From Cytophagales bacterium (lineage in GTDB: Bacteria; Bacteroidota; Bacteroidia; Cytophagales; Thermoflexibacteraceae), in the NCBI GenBank assembly GCA_013297565.1, contig JAAFHK010000002.1, forward strand, positions 1-41,739: DNA of 41,739 bases, given 5' to 3'. The notes beneath the pieces are model-generated. The model was not told the origin of the DNA, searched no databases, and saw only the letters and a program-made list of their open reading frames with translations. Below, one piece after another: positions 33,546 to 41,533 of the stretch. Both the position numbers and the translations under genes were made by a program. The first letter of the stretch is position 1, and every line of letters begins with the position of its first letter.

Positions 33546-34544
33546 ATGACCCAAAATCTAATTGATCAGATGCGTCCTCAAGACGAGCATCAGTATATTC
33601 TTGATTTAAGAAAAAAATCAGGAGAATCTTTTTATCAAAAATATCATACAGAATTTATTGATATAGTTTGTCCTGCCTGTGGTGAAGAAAGTGAGTCTGT
33701 ATTTCAGAGGTATTTTTTCAATCATAAAAAATGCAAGAAATGTAATACTTTATTTTGCTCTCCTCGTCCGCCTGAAAACTTACTTTTTGAATATTATGAA
33801 AAGTATGAAGCCCCAAATGCATGGACGACCATGTTGTTAAAAACAGATGCTGTTCGCAAAGCCATGCAATATCAGCCGAGAGTAGAACTTCTTATTAATG
33901 TCATAAAACAAAATTATATAAACCCTCTTTCTTCCGCTTTTGATATTGGGGCGGGATCGGGTGCTTTTACTTTGGCTCTCCAAAACGCCAATTATTTTTC
34001 AGAGGTACTTGCCGTAGATATTACGGATAGTTGTATCGAGGCTTGCCAAAAAATCGGTTTAAAAACAATCAAAAGCAGTATTCAAGATTTGCCAGACACT
34101 TCTACAGATTATATTGGTCTTAATGATTTGTTCGAGCATCTTTACAACCCAAAAGAATTTTTACAGGAATGTCTACGTGTTTTAAGACCAAATGGCGTAA
34201 TTTCGATTGCCTCGCCTAATGGCGAGGGTTTTGATTTTAAATTATTTAAAGAAAACACAGTCAATATTACACCACCTGAACACCTTAATTATTTTAATCC
34301 ACATTCTATCGAACTATTACTTCGAAATAACGGCTTCGAAATCCTATACTTGGAAACACCAGGACGACTCGATGTGCAGATTGTATGTCGTGAAACGCTA
34401 AAAGGATATGATCTAAAAAAAGAAAACGAATATTTGTATCATCTCTTTTTTGAAAAAGATGAGCAAATGCAAGATAAATTTCAAGACTTTTTGGCTCAAA
34501 ACTGCTTATCGTCTCATTTATTAGTGATCGCCAAAAAAATATGA
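33546..34544 (+). CDS. Class I SAM methyltransferase with N-terminal zinc ribbon (second copy)
   Basis: 332 residues. Zinc ribbon CPACGEE...CKKCNTLFCSPRP, motif I AFDIGAGSGAF, and EHLYNPKEF, PPEHLNYFNPHS in the same order as in the paralogue at 30411. Both end with similar SSHL/SSHM tails, which supports duplication followed by divergence. It probably methylates a sugar of the same glycan at another position. Its stop overlaps the next start by 4 bases (ATGA). Confidence 0.87.
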   Translation: MTQNLIDQMRPQDEHQYILDLRKKSGESFYQKYHTEFIDIVCPACGEESESVFQRYFFNHKKCKKCNTLFCSPRPPENLLFEYYEKYEAPNAWTTMLLKTDAVRKAMQYQPRVELLINVIKQNYINPLSSAFDIGAGSGAFTLALQNANYFSEVLAVDITDSCIEACQKIGLKTIKSSIQDLPDTSTDYIGLNDLFEHLYNPKEFLQECLRVLRPNGVISIASPNGEGFDFKLFKENTVNITPPEHLNYFNPHSIELLLRNNGFEILYLETPGRLDVQIVCRETLKGYDLKKENEYLYHLFFEKDEQMQDKFQDFLAQNCLSSHLLVIAKKI

Positions 34545-36241
34545 TAGTGCTTAATTTGCTAAATATTAGCCCAAGTCACCTCGAACTACTCAACCAAACC
34601 GCCCTTGAGATTCGGGCAGAATATAACGGATTGATCAGTAAAATAGCCGATCAAAGTTTCCAAAACACTGATTTTTGGGCAAATGACCTCATGAGCCGAA
34701 ATACACTTTCACCTGCCAACTCTCAACTTTTTTTGGATTTGAGTTATTTAGCTTTTATTCAAAAAATATTGGAAAAGGGCGAAAAGATCGAAAAAATAAT
34801 CCTTAGTTCGGTTTCTTTAGCCCAAGTTTTGCGGAATACGCCACAAACTAAAAACATTAAAATAGAATTACACAAAAGTTTGAAAGATAAACTCATTGCT
34901 TTTTTCTTTCCTTTTGCTTATTATTTGGCAAGCTGCTGGCGTTTGTGGAAACAATGGCGAGATGCCCAAAATTCCAAAAAAGATTTCAGTTTTCCCGAAA
35001 ATTTGACTTTGGTAGATTGTTTTATCTTTCGTCAAAGCATTCAAAATGAGCAATATACTGACCGTTATTATGATAATTTTGGCGGACTATGTAAGGAAGA
35101 AAGGCAAAAATTCTATTATTCTCCCGCTTTCATCGATATTGATGATTATAAGACTTTATTCCAACAAATTCGAAAGTCAAAAACTAATTTCTTGATCAGG
35201 GAAGATTTTTTAGGTTTTGGAGATTTGATTTATATTTTTTTGCACCCTTTTCGTTTGCCCGCTTTTCCAAAAACAAGTCTTAAATTTTACGGTTTTGAAG
35301 TAAATAATTTGTTTAAAAATGTTTATTTCAGTTCATGGGGTAATTTTAGTTCATTAATTGGAGTTTTAAATTATCGCTTTGCTAAAAAATTGAAAGAAAA
35401 AAATATCAAAATACGTCTTTTGATCGATTGGTTCGAAAACCAAACCCTTGATAAGATGCTCAATTTAGGTTTTGAAACTTATCTGCCTGAAGTAAAACGC
35501 ATAGCGTATCAACCAGCCGCTGAACACCCTTTTTATTTGTGTTACTACCCAACGGAAATCGAATTTGAAAATAAACTTTTGCCGCAAGAAATTTATGTAA
35601 CGGGAAAGGGATTCGTAAAAGCCTCAAAACAGTTTTCCCAAAAACATACGGTAAAAGTAGCACCTGCTTTCAGACACAAGGAGGTTTGGCAAAAACGAAA
35701 ATATACTCCTGATAATCAATACTTTACGATACTTTTGGCTTTATCAATTTCCGAAACCGATACGTACAATATTTTACGGCTTACTCATGATTTTCTGGAT
35801 AAACAAAACATTTCAAAACTGCGAGTTTGGGTAAAGCAGCACCCTTCGCACACTCAAGAATTTATCCGAAACTTGGCAGGAAACTATTTTTCGAACGAAA
35901 TGCAGTTTGTAACAGGCGGTTTTAACGATATTGTCGAGCAAGCCAATTTAGTGATTGGGGCAACTTCTACTACGGTTTTAGAAACTTTGGCTAAAGGGAT
36001 TCCTTTTATTGTGATTGGCAATGACAGAGGACTTACGCACAATTTGATCCCTCCTACTTTGTCTCCAAAAATCTGGGACATTGCCTATACCTCCGAACAA
36101 CTTGCCGAAGCTATCCATCGTTTTTTAAATTATTCAGACCAAGAAAAAGCCGAATTGGAGCAGATTGCCCAAGAGGTTCGTGAAAACTATTTCGAGCCTG
36201 TAACCGAAGAAGGCACAAAGGCATTTTTGCAAATTCCATAA
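34541..36241 (+). CDS. GT-B-like surface-carbohydrate biosynthesis protein
   Basis: 566 residues. The C-terminal third has a UDP/CMP-sugar-binding pattern: VWVKQHPSH, GGFNDIVEQANLVIGATSTTVLETLAKGIPFIVIGNDRGLTHNLIPP. This matches the nucleotide-binding half of GT-B glycosyltransferases and of surface-carbohydrate proteins related to Kdo transferases. The N-terminal half is poorly conserved and helical, with a hydrophobic stretch (FPFAYYLASCW) that may be membrane-associated. It is the last gene of the locus and a plausible transferase for the activated sugar acid. The family assignment is from pattern only. Confidence 0.7.
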   Translation: MIVLNLLNISPSHLELLNQTALEIRAEYNGLISKIADQSFQNTDFWANDLMSRNTLSPANSQLFLDLSYLAFIQKILEKGEKIEKIILSSVSLAQVLRNTPQTKNIKIELHKSLKDKLIAFFFPFAYYLASCWRLWKQWRDAQNSKKDFSFPENLTLVDCFIFRQSIQNEQYTDRYYDNFGGLCKEERQKFYYSPAFIDIDDYKTLFQQIRKSKTNFLIREDFLGFGDLIYIFLHPFRLPAFPKTSLKFYGFEVNNLFKNVYFSSWGNFSSLIGVLNYRFAKKLKEKNIKIRLLIDWFENQTLDKMLNLGFETYLPEVKRIAYQPAAEHPFYLCYYPTEIEFENKLLPQEIYVTGKGFVKASKQFSQKHTVKVAPAFRHKEVWQKRKYTPDNQYFTILLALSISETDTYNILRLTHDFLDKQNISKLRVWVKQHPSHTQEFIRNLAGNYFSNEMQFVTGGFNDIVEQANLVIGATSTTVLETLAKGIPFIVIGNDRGLTHNLIPPTLSPKIWDIAYTSEQLAEAIHRFLNYSDQEKAELEQIAQEVRENYFEPVTEEGTKAFLQIP

Positions 36242-36270
36242 AATCCGCAAAATTTCAAACCTATTTTTGA

Positions 36271-36278
36271 TATATTTG
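36271..36278 (+). promoter_or_regulatory. -7 box before the first paralogous lipoprotein
   Basis: TATATTTG (exact TAnnTTTG), 40 bases before ATG 36319. No TTTG at the usual distance. Confidence 0.4.
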
Positions 36279-36318
36279 CCTCAAAAAAATCCTTCGAAAA
36301 CAAGCTATCTTAATTTTT

Positions 36319-37026
36319 ATGAAAAAAATTTTATTGGCTGTTTGTTTGGGCTTTTTGGCTTGTGGCAAATTAGAGGAAAATATTATTTTGGAAATTTTTG
36401 CCTATAACGAACAAACCCAAATCCAAACACAAGCCACCATAAGCCTTTACACTTCGGAGGCTGATTGGATTGAGGAAGAAAATGCCTTAATTAGCCAAAA
36501 AACAGACGATTTAGGGAAAGTAGTTTTTGATAATTTGCTGATTGGTTCGTATTGGATTGATGCCCAAAAGGATTCGCGCAATAATTGGGAACTTACTAAT
36601 CGCCTTGATCTACAAGCCAAAGGAGAAGTTTCGTTAAAAACCCAATTCCTGATCTTAAGCCCTAATCCAAGCGGTTTATTGAGTTCTGCCACAGGAAAAC
36701 GCTGGAAAATGACCGAAATAATTACCGAACCTACCATTAATATTCCTATTTGCAGATTTGATGATGAATGGGTGATTTATAAGGGCAAAAAAACAGGCAA
36801 AATTAGTCGAATCACAAACCAAGTATGCGGATCGGAAATGGCTGATAATGAACTTGTTTGGGAGTGCAAATTTGGCAATTTGTTCGAAGTTCGCAAAAAA
36901 GACGGCACATTGATCGATAGCTGGGGACTTGCTGATTTATCGGAAAATTCGTTTAGGCGGATCGAAACTTTTTCTTTGGGCGGACAAACCATTAATATTT
37001 CCGTAAAATATGAAAAGCAAAATTAA
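36319..37026 (+). CDS. Lipoprotein of unknown function, paralogue of the next gene
   Basis: 235 residues. Signal peptide MKKILLAVCLGFLAC with Cys15 of a good lipobox. The mature protein starts with a beta-sandwich-like segment (ATISLYTSEADWIEEEN...KVVFDNLLIGSYWIDAQK) and has a second domain beginning LILSPNPSGLLSSATGKRWKMTE, a stretch resembling lipocalin-like domains, with a cysteine pair further on (ICRFDD, QVCGSE). It shares this whole layout with the next gene. Function unknown. Confidence 0.75.
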   Translation: MKKILLAVCLGFLACGKLEENIILEIFAYNEQTQIQTQATISLYTSEADWIEEENALISQKTDDLGKVVFDNLLIGSYWIDAQKDSRNNWELTNRLDLQAKGEVSLKTQFLILSPNPSGLLSSATGKRWKMTEIITEPTINIPICRFDDEWVIYKGKKTGKISRITNQVCGSEMADNELVWECKFGNLFEVRKKDGTLIDSWGLADLSENSFRRIETFSLGGQTINISVKYEKQN

Positions 37027-37726
37027 TTTTCTACGAAAAATACCATTCCTTCTTGTCCTCCTCTTTTTTAACCATTGCGATCAGGAGAAAGATAATGGGG
37101 CTTTAGAACTCTACGTGATCACTGTTCTGTCGGAATTACAGGAGAATGGAACGGTTACACTTTACAAGAACGAGATGGACTGGATTAGGGAGGAAAACGC
37201 AACGAAAGAGGGTTCTAAAAATAGCAATTCGCAAGGGCGGGTTCGCTTTTTGGGCTTGTCGAATCAAACCTATTACATTGATATTCAGAAAGGTAGCCTC
37301 AATAATTGGGAAGCAAAGAACAGCGTTACACTTCAGACCAAAACGGCTTTCGAATTGGTCAAGGAATTAATCATTGTGGGTGAAAGTCAAAGCGGTTTGT
37401 TGGCAAGGGCTAAGGGCAAAAAATGGAAATTAACGAGTCCCTTACCTGCCAATTTGCGCTGTCGAACGGACGATTTTATGGTTTTTTATAAAGGCAATAG
37501 GCAAGGGCAATATGAATTATTGGAAAATCAACTCAGTTGTTCTGCCAATTCGAATCCTGTCTTGAAAGGAACTTGGGAACTCAAAGATGGGGTTTTGAGT
37601 ACAAAAATCAATGGAAATCTCGATTTCGTGGGACTGATTATATTTTTGAGTCAAGATACTATGGAAATTGAAACCGAACTTTTGGGAAGGAGTTTTTCGC
37701 TGGTTTATGAAGCCCTTAAGGATTGA
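37010..37726 (+). CDS. Lipoprotein of unknown function, paralogue of the previous gene
   Basis: 238 residues. Signal peptide with a weak lipobox (FFNHC). Aligns along its length with the 36319 product: TVTLYKNEMDWIREEN, YYIDIQKGSLNNWEAKNSVTLQ, ESQSGLLARAKGKKWKLT, LRCRTDD, QLSC. It overlaps the previous gene by 17 bases, so the pair is a tandem duplication translated from one transcript. Confidence 0.73.
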   Translation: MKSKINFLRKIPFLLVLLFFNHCDQEKDNGALELYVITVLSELQENGTVTLYKNEMDWIREENATKEGSKNSNSQGRVRFLGLSNQTYYIDIQKGSLNNWEAKNSVTLQTKTAFELVKELIIVGESQSGLLARAKGKKWKLTSPLPANLRCRTDDFMVFYKGNRQGQYELLENQLSCSANSNPVLKGTWELKDGVLSTKINGNLDFVGLIIFLSQDTMEIETELLGRSFSLVYEALKD

Positions 37727-37804
37727 TTTTAGTAGCAAAAATATACGTTTTGCAGGTTATTATACAGAAAGAATATCGTTTATAGTGTTTTTGGTATTGA
37801 TTTT

Positions 37805-38060
37805 CAGGTTAATCGCACTTAAAAATGAGGTTTTTACTAATAATTCATAGTCCTTTAGGACTTATATATTGGTAGAAATCTTGATCCCCTTGTTTCGATG
37901 TTCCGTAGGAACTGAAAATTTAGTTCCTACGGAACATCGAAATGATATTTGATCAATTTCTACCCATATTTAGCACCGATGGTGCATAAATTCAGTAAAT
38001 AATCAAAATCATTTTCTTAAAAAAGAATACAAAACGCCCAAATTTGGTGCGATTAACCTG
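37805..38060. mobile_element. MITE-like non-autonomous element, 256 bp
   Basis: Perfect 14-base terminal inverted repeats CAGGTTAATCGCAC (37805-37818) and its complement (38047-38060), flanked on both sides by the same 9 bases, ATTGATTTT (37796-37804 and 38061-38069). No coding frame of note is inside. The interior has several nested palindromes. This is the structure expected of a miniature inverted-repeat transposable element mobilised by a transposase making 9-bp target duplications. Confidence 0.85.
37849..37985. repeat. Nested palindromes inside the MITE
   Basis: AGTCCTTTAGGACT (37849-37862); an inverted pair GGTAGAAAT (37871-37879) and ATTTCTACC (37956-37964); within it a perfect 21-base-pair hairpin (arms 37893-37913 and 37922-37942, 8-base loop); and GCACCGATGGTGC (37973-37985). 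Confidence 0.8.
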
Positions 38061-38258
38061 ATTGATTTTAGTGATCGTTTTTGGAAAACACACTATTTTA
38101 TTTGGCAAAATAACAAACATTGTTGCAAAAATAAACTTGGGACTCGTCATGGGCTTTTTTGTCTTGAATGGCTTTTATTGGATTAATTTAGTATTTGTAA
38201 TCATCGGTTCTAATAGAGAATTTAGCCAAGAATTAGGTGATGGGAAATACAGAATCGA

Positions 38259-38342
38259 TGTGATAAGAGGGACTCGAACCCCCAAGCCCGTGAATGCACT
38301 ACCACCTGAAGATAGCGTGTCTACCAATTCCACCATTAAGGC
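38259..38342 (-). tRNA. tRNA-Leu (anticodon CAG), possibly degenerate
   Basis: 84 bases on the minus strand, no encoded CCA. The D-arm/loop GTGGAATTGGTAGACAC, the anticodon arm CTATC-TTCAGGT-GGTAG (5 pairs, anticodon CAG), a long variable arm typical of Leu, and the T-arm GGGGG-TTCGAGT-CCCTC are clear. The acceptor stem is poor: GCCTTAA against TTATCAC gives only the outer pair and three inner pairs, with three mismatches in the middle. The variable-arm stem is also weak. It may be a decayed copy. Confidence 0.65.
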
Positions 38343-38400
38343 TTTGTACTGCAAATTTCTTTCTTTTTTAGGAATTTCCTGTTTTTTTAAAAAACTTCGA

Positions 38401-40989
38401 TCATAGCATCAAACCCACCACCAAAATATCGTCTGTTTGCGGGTGTCCGCCACGCCAAGTTTCGATTTCCTGATCCAAAGCGGTTTTTTGTGCTTCAAAA
38501 GTTTTTATGTGAATTTCAGAAAGGAATTGGCGAAAGCGTTTGCTCAAATATTTGGTATTGCTTTTTCCACCAAATTGATCTTGATAACCATCTGTAAATA
38601 GGTAGATTATATCACCATACTCGAAATGAATATCGTGTTTGGTAAAAATTTTTTCTTTCCGAATCTGCGAACTACCAATAGGGAAAGGACTGCCTTTGAT
38701 TTCTTCAAACCGATCCTTGTTGCGATGCACGTAACAGATCGACTGTTTTGCGCCTGCAAAAGAAAGTGTTTTGTGCTGGTCATCAATGACGCAAATCGAA
38801 ATATCCATGCCGTCATTGCGCTGGGTATCGCTTCCCGCTTGGTTTAGGGTTCGGCGGACGCGCTTATCGAGGCGAGTCAAAATGGCTTCAGGACTTGTAA
38901 CATTATTTTCGATCACAATCTGATTGAGCAAATCATTACCCATCATGGTCATAAATGCCCCAGGAACCCCATGCCCAGTACAATCGACTACGGCAATCAC
39001 CCGACATTCCTCTTTTTTGGCAAACCAATAAAAATCACCTGAAACAATATCTCTTGGTTTGTAAAGAATAAAACTTTCCTCAAAATTGGTTTTTATTTCT
39101 CGATCCGCAGGCAAAATCGCCTCTTGGATTCGGCGTGCGTACTGGATACTTTGCACAATGTGTTTGTTCGAATTGGTAATGGTACTATACGCCGCCGCAT
39201 GATCTACCGCAATGGCGGTGTATGCCGCCAAACTTTTCATCATTTCGAGATGGCTTTGGTTGTAGGCATTGGTTCGGAGGCTTTGCACCGTAATTATTCC
39301 CAAAACCCGTTCGCCAATCTGCAAAGGAATATAAATGACCGAAGCCGCCTCCTGTCCTATCAAAGTTTCGACCCGATCTACGTATTTATGGATTTCATTT
39401 GCCAAATCATTCATGAAAATAGCCCTTTTGTTTTTGATTGTCCAAGCAGAAAGGTTGTTTTCGGCATGAATAGAAACCGTAATTACAGGTAGTTTCTCGC
39501 CATTTTCGATATTAAAACGGTACTCGATTTGTTCTTTTTCGGGATAATAAATATCAATAGCAAAAATGGAAGCGTCCAAAAGTTCCTTTACATAATCATA
39601 GAGTTTAGTAAAAACCTCCTCCATGTCCAGTGTGGAGGTAATATCACGCCCAATTCTGGACAGAATGGACAAATTCCGATACGCCCCTTCCAACTCCCCC
39701 GCTTTTTGGTTAATTTCTGTTGTCCGTTCCAATACTTTTTGTTCAAGGCGTTCATTGACTTCCTGTTGCAACTTTAAGGCTTCTTTTTGTGCTTTTCCGC
39801 GCTCTTTTTGTAAATATTTCAGTTTGATACCCAAAGCGAACGAAATAAGGGTTACTTGGATTGCCGCCCCAATCTGTACGCTGTATTCGGTAAAAAAATT
39901 GAGCGGCACGAAATTGAAGGATTTAAGCACATAAACTACCAAACCGACCAGATAAAAGCTAATGGCGGCTAAAAACAGTTGGGAAGCCTGCACCCTTCGG
40001 CTGATCGCCCAGACTCCCGCCGTAAGCAAAAGCAAAAACGAAACGGTACTAATAGCAGTGCTTAAAATAACCGCAAAATTGTAAGAAATAAAGAAAAAAC
40101 AAACAATCGAAATGCCCTGCAAAAACAGCATTCTATACAAAAATAGATCAATAGTGGGCAAGAAATTTTTGGTGGCTAAAAATTTGCGACAAAAAACAGA
40201 CATCCAAAAACTAACCGAAGAAATAAGAATGGGGAAAATATTGTTTTGTAACCAAATACTCTCCGACCAGATATACTCAAAAGCGTGTCCGTTGAACATG
40301 GCAAGCAGAATCAGCGAACTGGTCATAGCAAAAATATAATGCAAATAACTCTGATCCCGCGTGGTGAAAAACAGGAAAGCATTGCTAATAATGATGAGCA
40401 AAATACTGCCGTAGATCAAACCAAAAAAGAATTGTAAATTGTGGTTTTTTTCATCAAAAGTTATAGGTTTCCAAAGCGTTGCAGGGAGTTGGATACTACC
40501 GTTTAAGGACTCGACTCGGATATAAAACGTTTCGGTTTGCCAAGGCTGAACGTAAAGCGAAAAAAGAAAAAGGCGGTTTTTGATTTCCCGATGGTCAAAA
40601 GGAAAGGTATCTCCGCTGTATTCGGCTAACCACTGATCGTCCTCATTAAAATATACGTCTATTCTATCCAAAAAAGGGTATTCGATTTCCAAAAGAAAAT
40701 TATTGTGGCGGGCGGCTTGGTTCGAAACCGTAAAACGAGCCCAATACGCCGAACTTGTCATACCAAAATTGGGATTGACAAACTGGGATTTGACAAAAAG
40801 GCTGTCCAATTTGCCCGAAGTAATTGCCTCGATGCTGTAGCTTTTGTTTTTATCTTCCAAAAACTCCAGCACCAAACCCAAAGGATAACGTCCTTCTGTA
40901 GCATCGATGCTAAGCGTGTCGGCAAAGGCACAGCGCCCAAGCAAGCACAAACTTATGACCAAAACTATTTTGAAACAAAAGAAACGCAT
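38401..40989 (-). CDS. 7TM receptor (7TMR-DISM type) with GAF and SpoIIE-type PP2C phosphatase
   Basis: 862 residues from ATG 40989. Signal peptide (FKIVLVISLCLLGRCAFA), an extracellular 7TMR-DISM-type beta-sandwich domain (SSAYWARFTVSN, LLEIEYPFLDRIDVYF), seven membrane helices at about 180-400, a coiled coil, a GAF domain around 455-600, and a C-terminal phosphatase with SGDFYWF, DCTGHGVPGAFM, RNDGMD, TDGYQDQFGG and QTDDILVVG. A TTG at 41019 is in frame but lies inside the -7 box, so I use the ATG. It likely turns an extracellular carbohydrate-type signal into dephosphorylation of a cytoplasmic partner; ligand and substrate are unknown. Confidence 0.92.
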   Translation of the reverse strand: MRFFCFKIVLVISLCLLGRCAFADTLSIDATEGRYPLGLVLEFLEDKNKSYSIEAITSGKLDSLFVKSQFVNPNFGMTSSAYWARFTVSNQAARHNNFLLEIEYPFLDRIDVYFNEDDQWLAEYSGDTFPFDHREIKNRLFLFSLYVQPWQTETFYIRVESLNGSIQLPATLWKPITFDEKNHNLQFFFGLIYGSILLIIISNAFLFFTTRDQSYLHYIFAMTSSLILLAMFNGHAFEYIWSESIWLQNNIFPILISSVSFWMSVFCRKFLATKNFLPTIDLFLYRMLFLQGISIVCFFFISYNFAVILSTAISTVSFLLLLTAGVWAISRRVQASQLFLAAISFYLVGLVVYVLKSFNFVPLNFFTEYSVQIGAAIQVTLISFALGIKLKYLQKERGKAQKEALKLQQEVNERLEQKVLERTTEINQKAGELEGAYRNLSILSRIGRDITSTLDMEEVFTKLYDYVKELLDASIFAIDIYYPEKEQIEYRFNIENGEKLPVITVSIHAENNLSAWTIKNKRAIFMNDLANEIHKYVDRVETLIGQEAASVIYIPLQIGERVLGIITVQSLRTNAYNQSHLEMMKSLAAYTAIAVDHAAAYSTITNSNKHIVQSIQYARRIQEAILPADREIKTNFEESFILYKPRDIVSGDFYWFAKKEECRVIAVVDCTGHGVPGAFMTMMGNDLLNQIVIENNVTSPEAILTRLDKRVRRTLNQAGSDTQRNDGMDISICVIDDQHKTLSFAGAKQSICYVHRNKDRFEEIKGSPFPIGSSQIRKEKIFTKHDIHFEYGDIIYLFTDGYQDQFGGKSNTKYLSKRFRQFLSEIHIKTFEAQKTALDQEIETWRGGHPQTDDILVVGLML

Positions 40990-41016
40990 ATGGCAGATTG
41001 GTTTGAGAAATTTAAC

Positions 41017-41049
41017 CAAATATAAACAAAATCAAAGCCATTCGGCAAA
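41017..41049 (-). promoter_or_regulatory. Bacteroidota-type promoter for the 7TM-SpoIIE gene
   Basis: On the minus strand TTTG (41046-41049), 21 bases, then TATATTTG (41017-41024): an exact match to both boxes and to the spacing seen at the GCS2-CBS gene. It lies 28 bases upstream of ATG 40989. Confidence 0.7.
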
Positions 41050-41123
41050 TTCATTTTTTAATTTTACAAAAAAAAGTTTTGTTTAACAAAAAAACAAGCA
41101 TAAAGACGTATATTTGGATTTTG

Positions 41124-41206
41124 AATTATACTGAAACTAAATTGCTTGTTGTAAAACGAACATTCTTGTTCGTTTTAGTGGCGAACAAGAATATTTGCTG
41201 TACAAA
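41124..41206 (+). repeat. Dispersed two-hairpin repeat, copy B
   Basis: About 80% identical to 26724-26807. Its first hairpin is perfect (AACGAAC-ATTCTT-GTTCGTT); the second is degraded compared with copy A. It lies 57 bases before the DUF2805 start codon. Confidence 0.7.
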
Positions 41207-41263
41207 ATTATTCGTTGATTGAGTATAAATTCGAAATTTTACTATTGAAAAATTATAAATCTA

Positions 41264-41533
41264 ATGAACCCTACCGAAATAGATAGAGTTTTGCAAATGG
41301 CTTGGGAAGATCGAACACCCTTTGAGGCTATAAAAGTGCAATTCGGCTTGACAGAAAGCGAAGTGATCAAACTCATGCGCCACCAGCTCAAAAGATCGAG
41401 CTTTGACCTCTGGCGCAAGCGAGTAAATAGCGGAATAAGTCAAAAACATTTGCACAAACGCTGTGAAGAAATTGAGCGCTTCAAATGCCGTTTGCAACGA
41501 AGCATTAGCCACAATAAAATTAGCAAACGCTAA
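41264..41533 (+). CDS. TIGR03643/DUF2805 family protein
   Basis: 89 residues. The whole sequence fits this small family: MNPTEIDRVLQMAWEDRTPF, FGLTESEVIKLMRHQLK, SFDLWRKRVNSG, KHLHKR. It looks like a small DNA-binding helix bundle. Members commonly sit beside photolyase/cryptochrome-like genes, and here the next gene is one, overlapping by one base (TAATG). A role in the same repair or light-response unit is likely, but its action is unknown. Confidence 0.88.
   Translation: MNPTEIDRVLQMAWEDRTPFEAIKVQFGLTESEVIKLMRHQLKRSSFDLWRKRVNSGISQKHLHKRCEEIERFKCRLQRSISHNKISKR

Noticed and set aside
37668-37850. 60-codon frame overlapping the end of the second lipoprotein and the MITE
   Set aside because: Mostly out-of-frame reading of the lipoprotein and the MITE end.
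38062-38406. 114-codon plus-strand frame across the tRNA
   Set aside because: It overlaps the tRNA-Leu and the region just past the MITE; its only long stretch is the reverse of the tRNA, and it has no domain.
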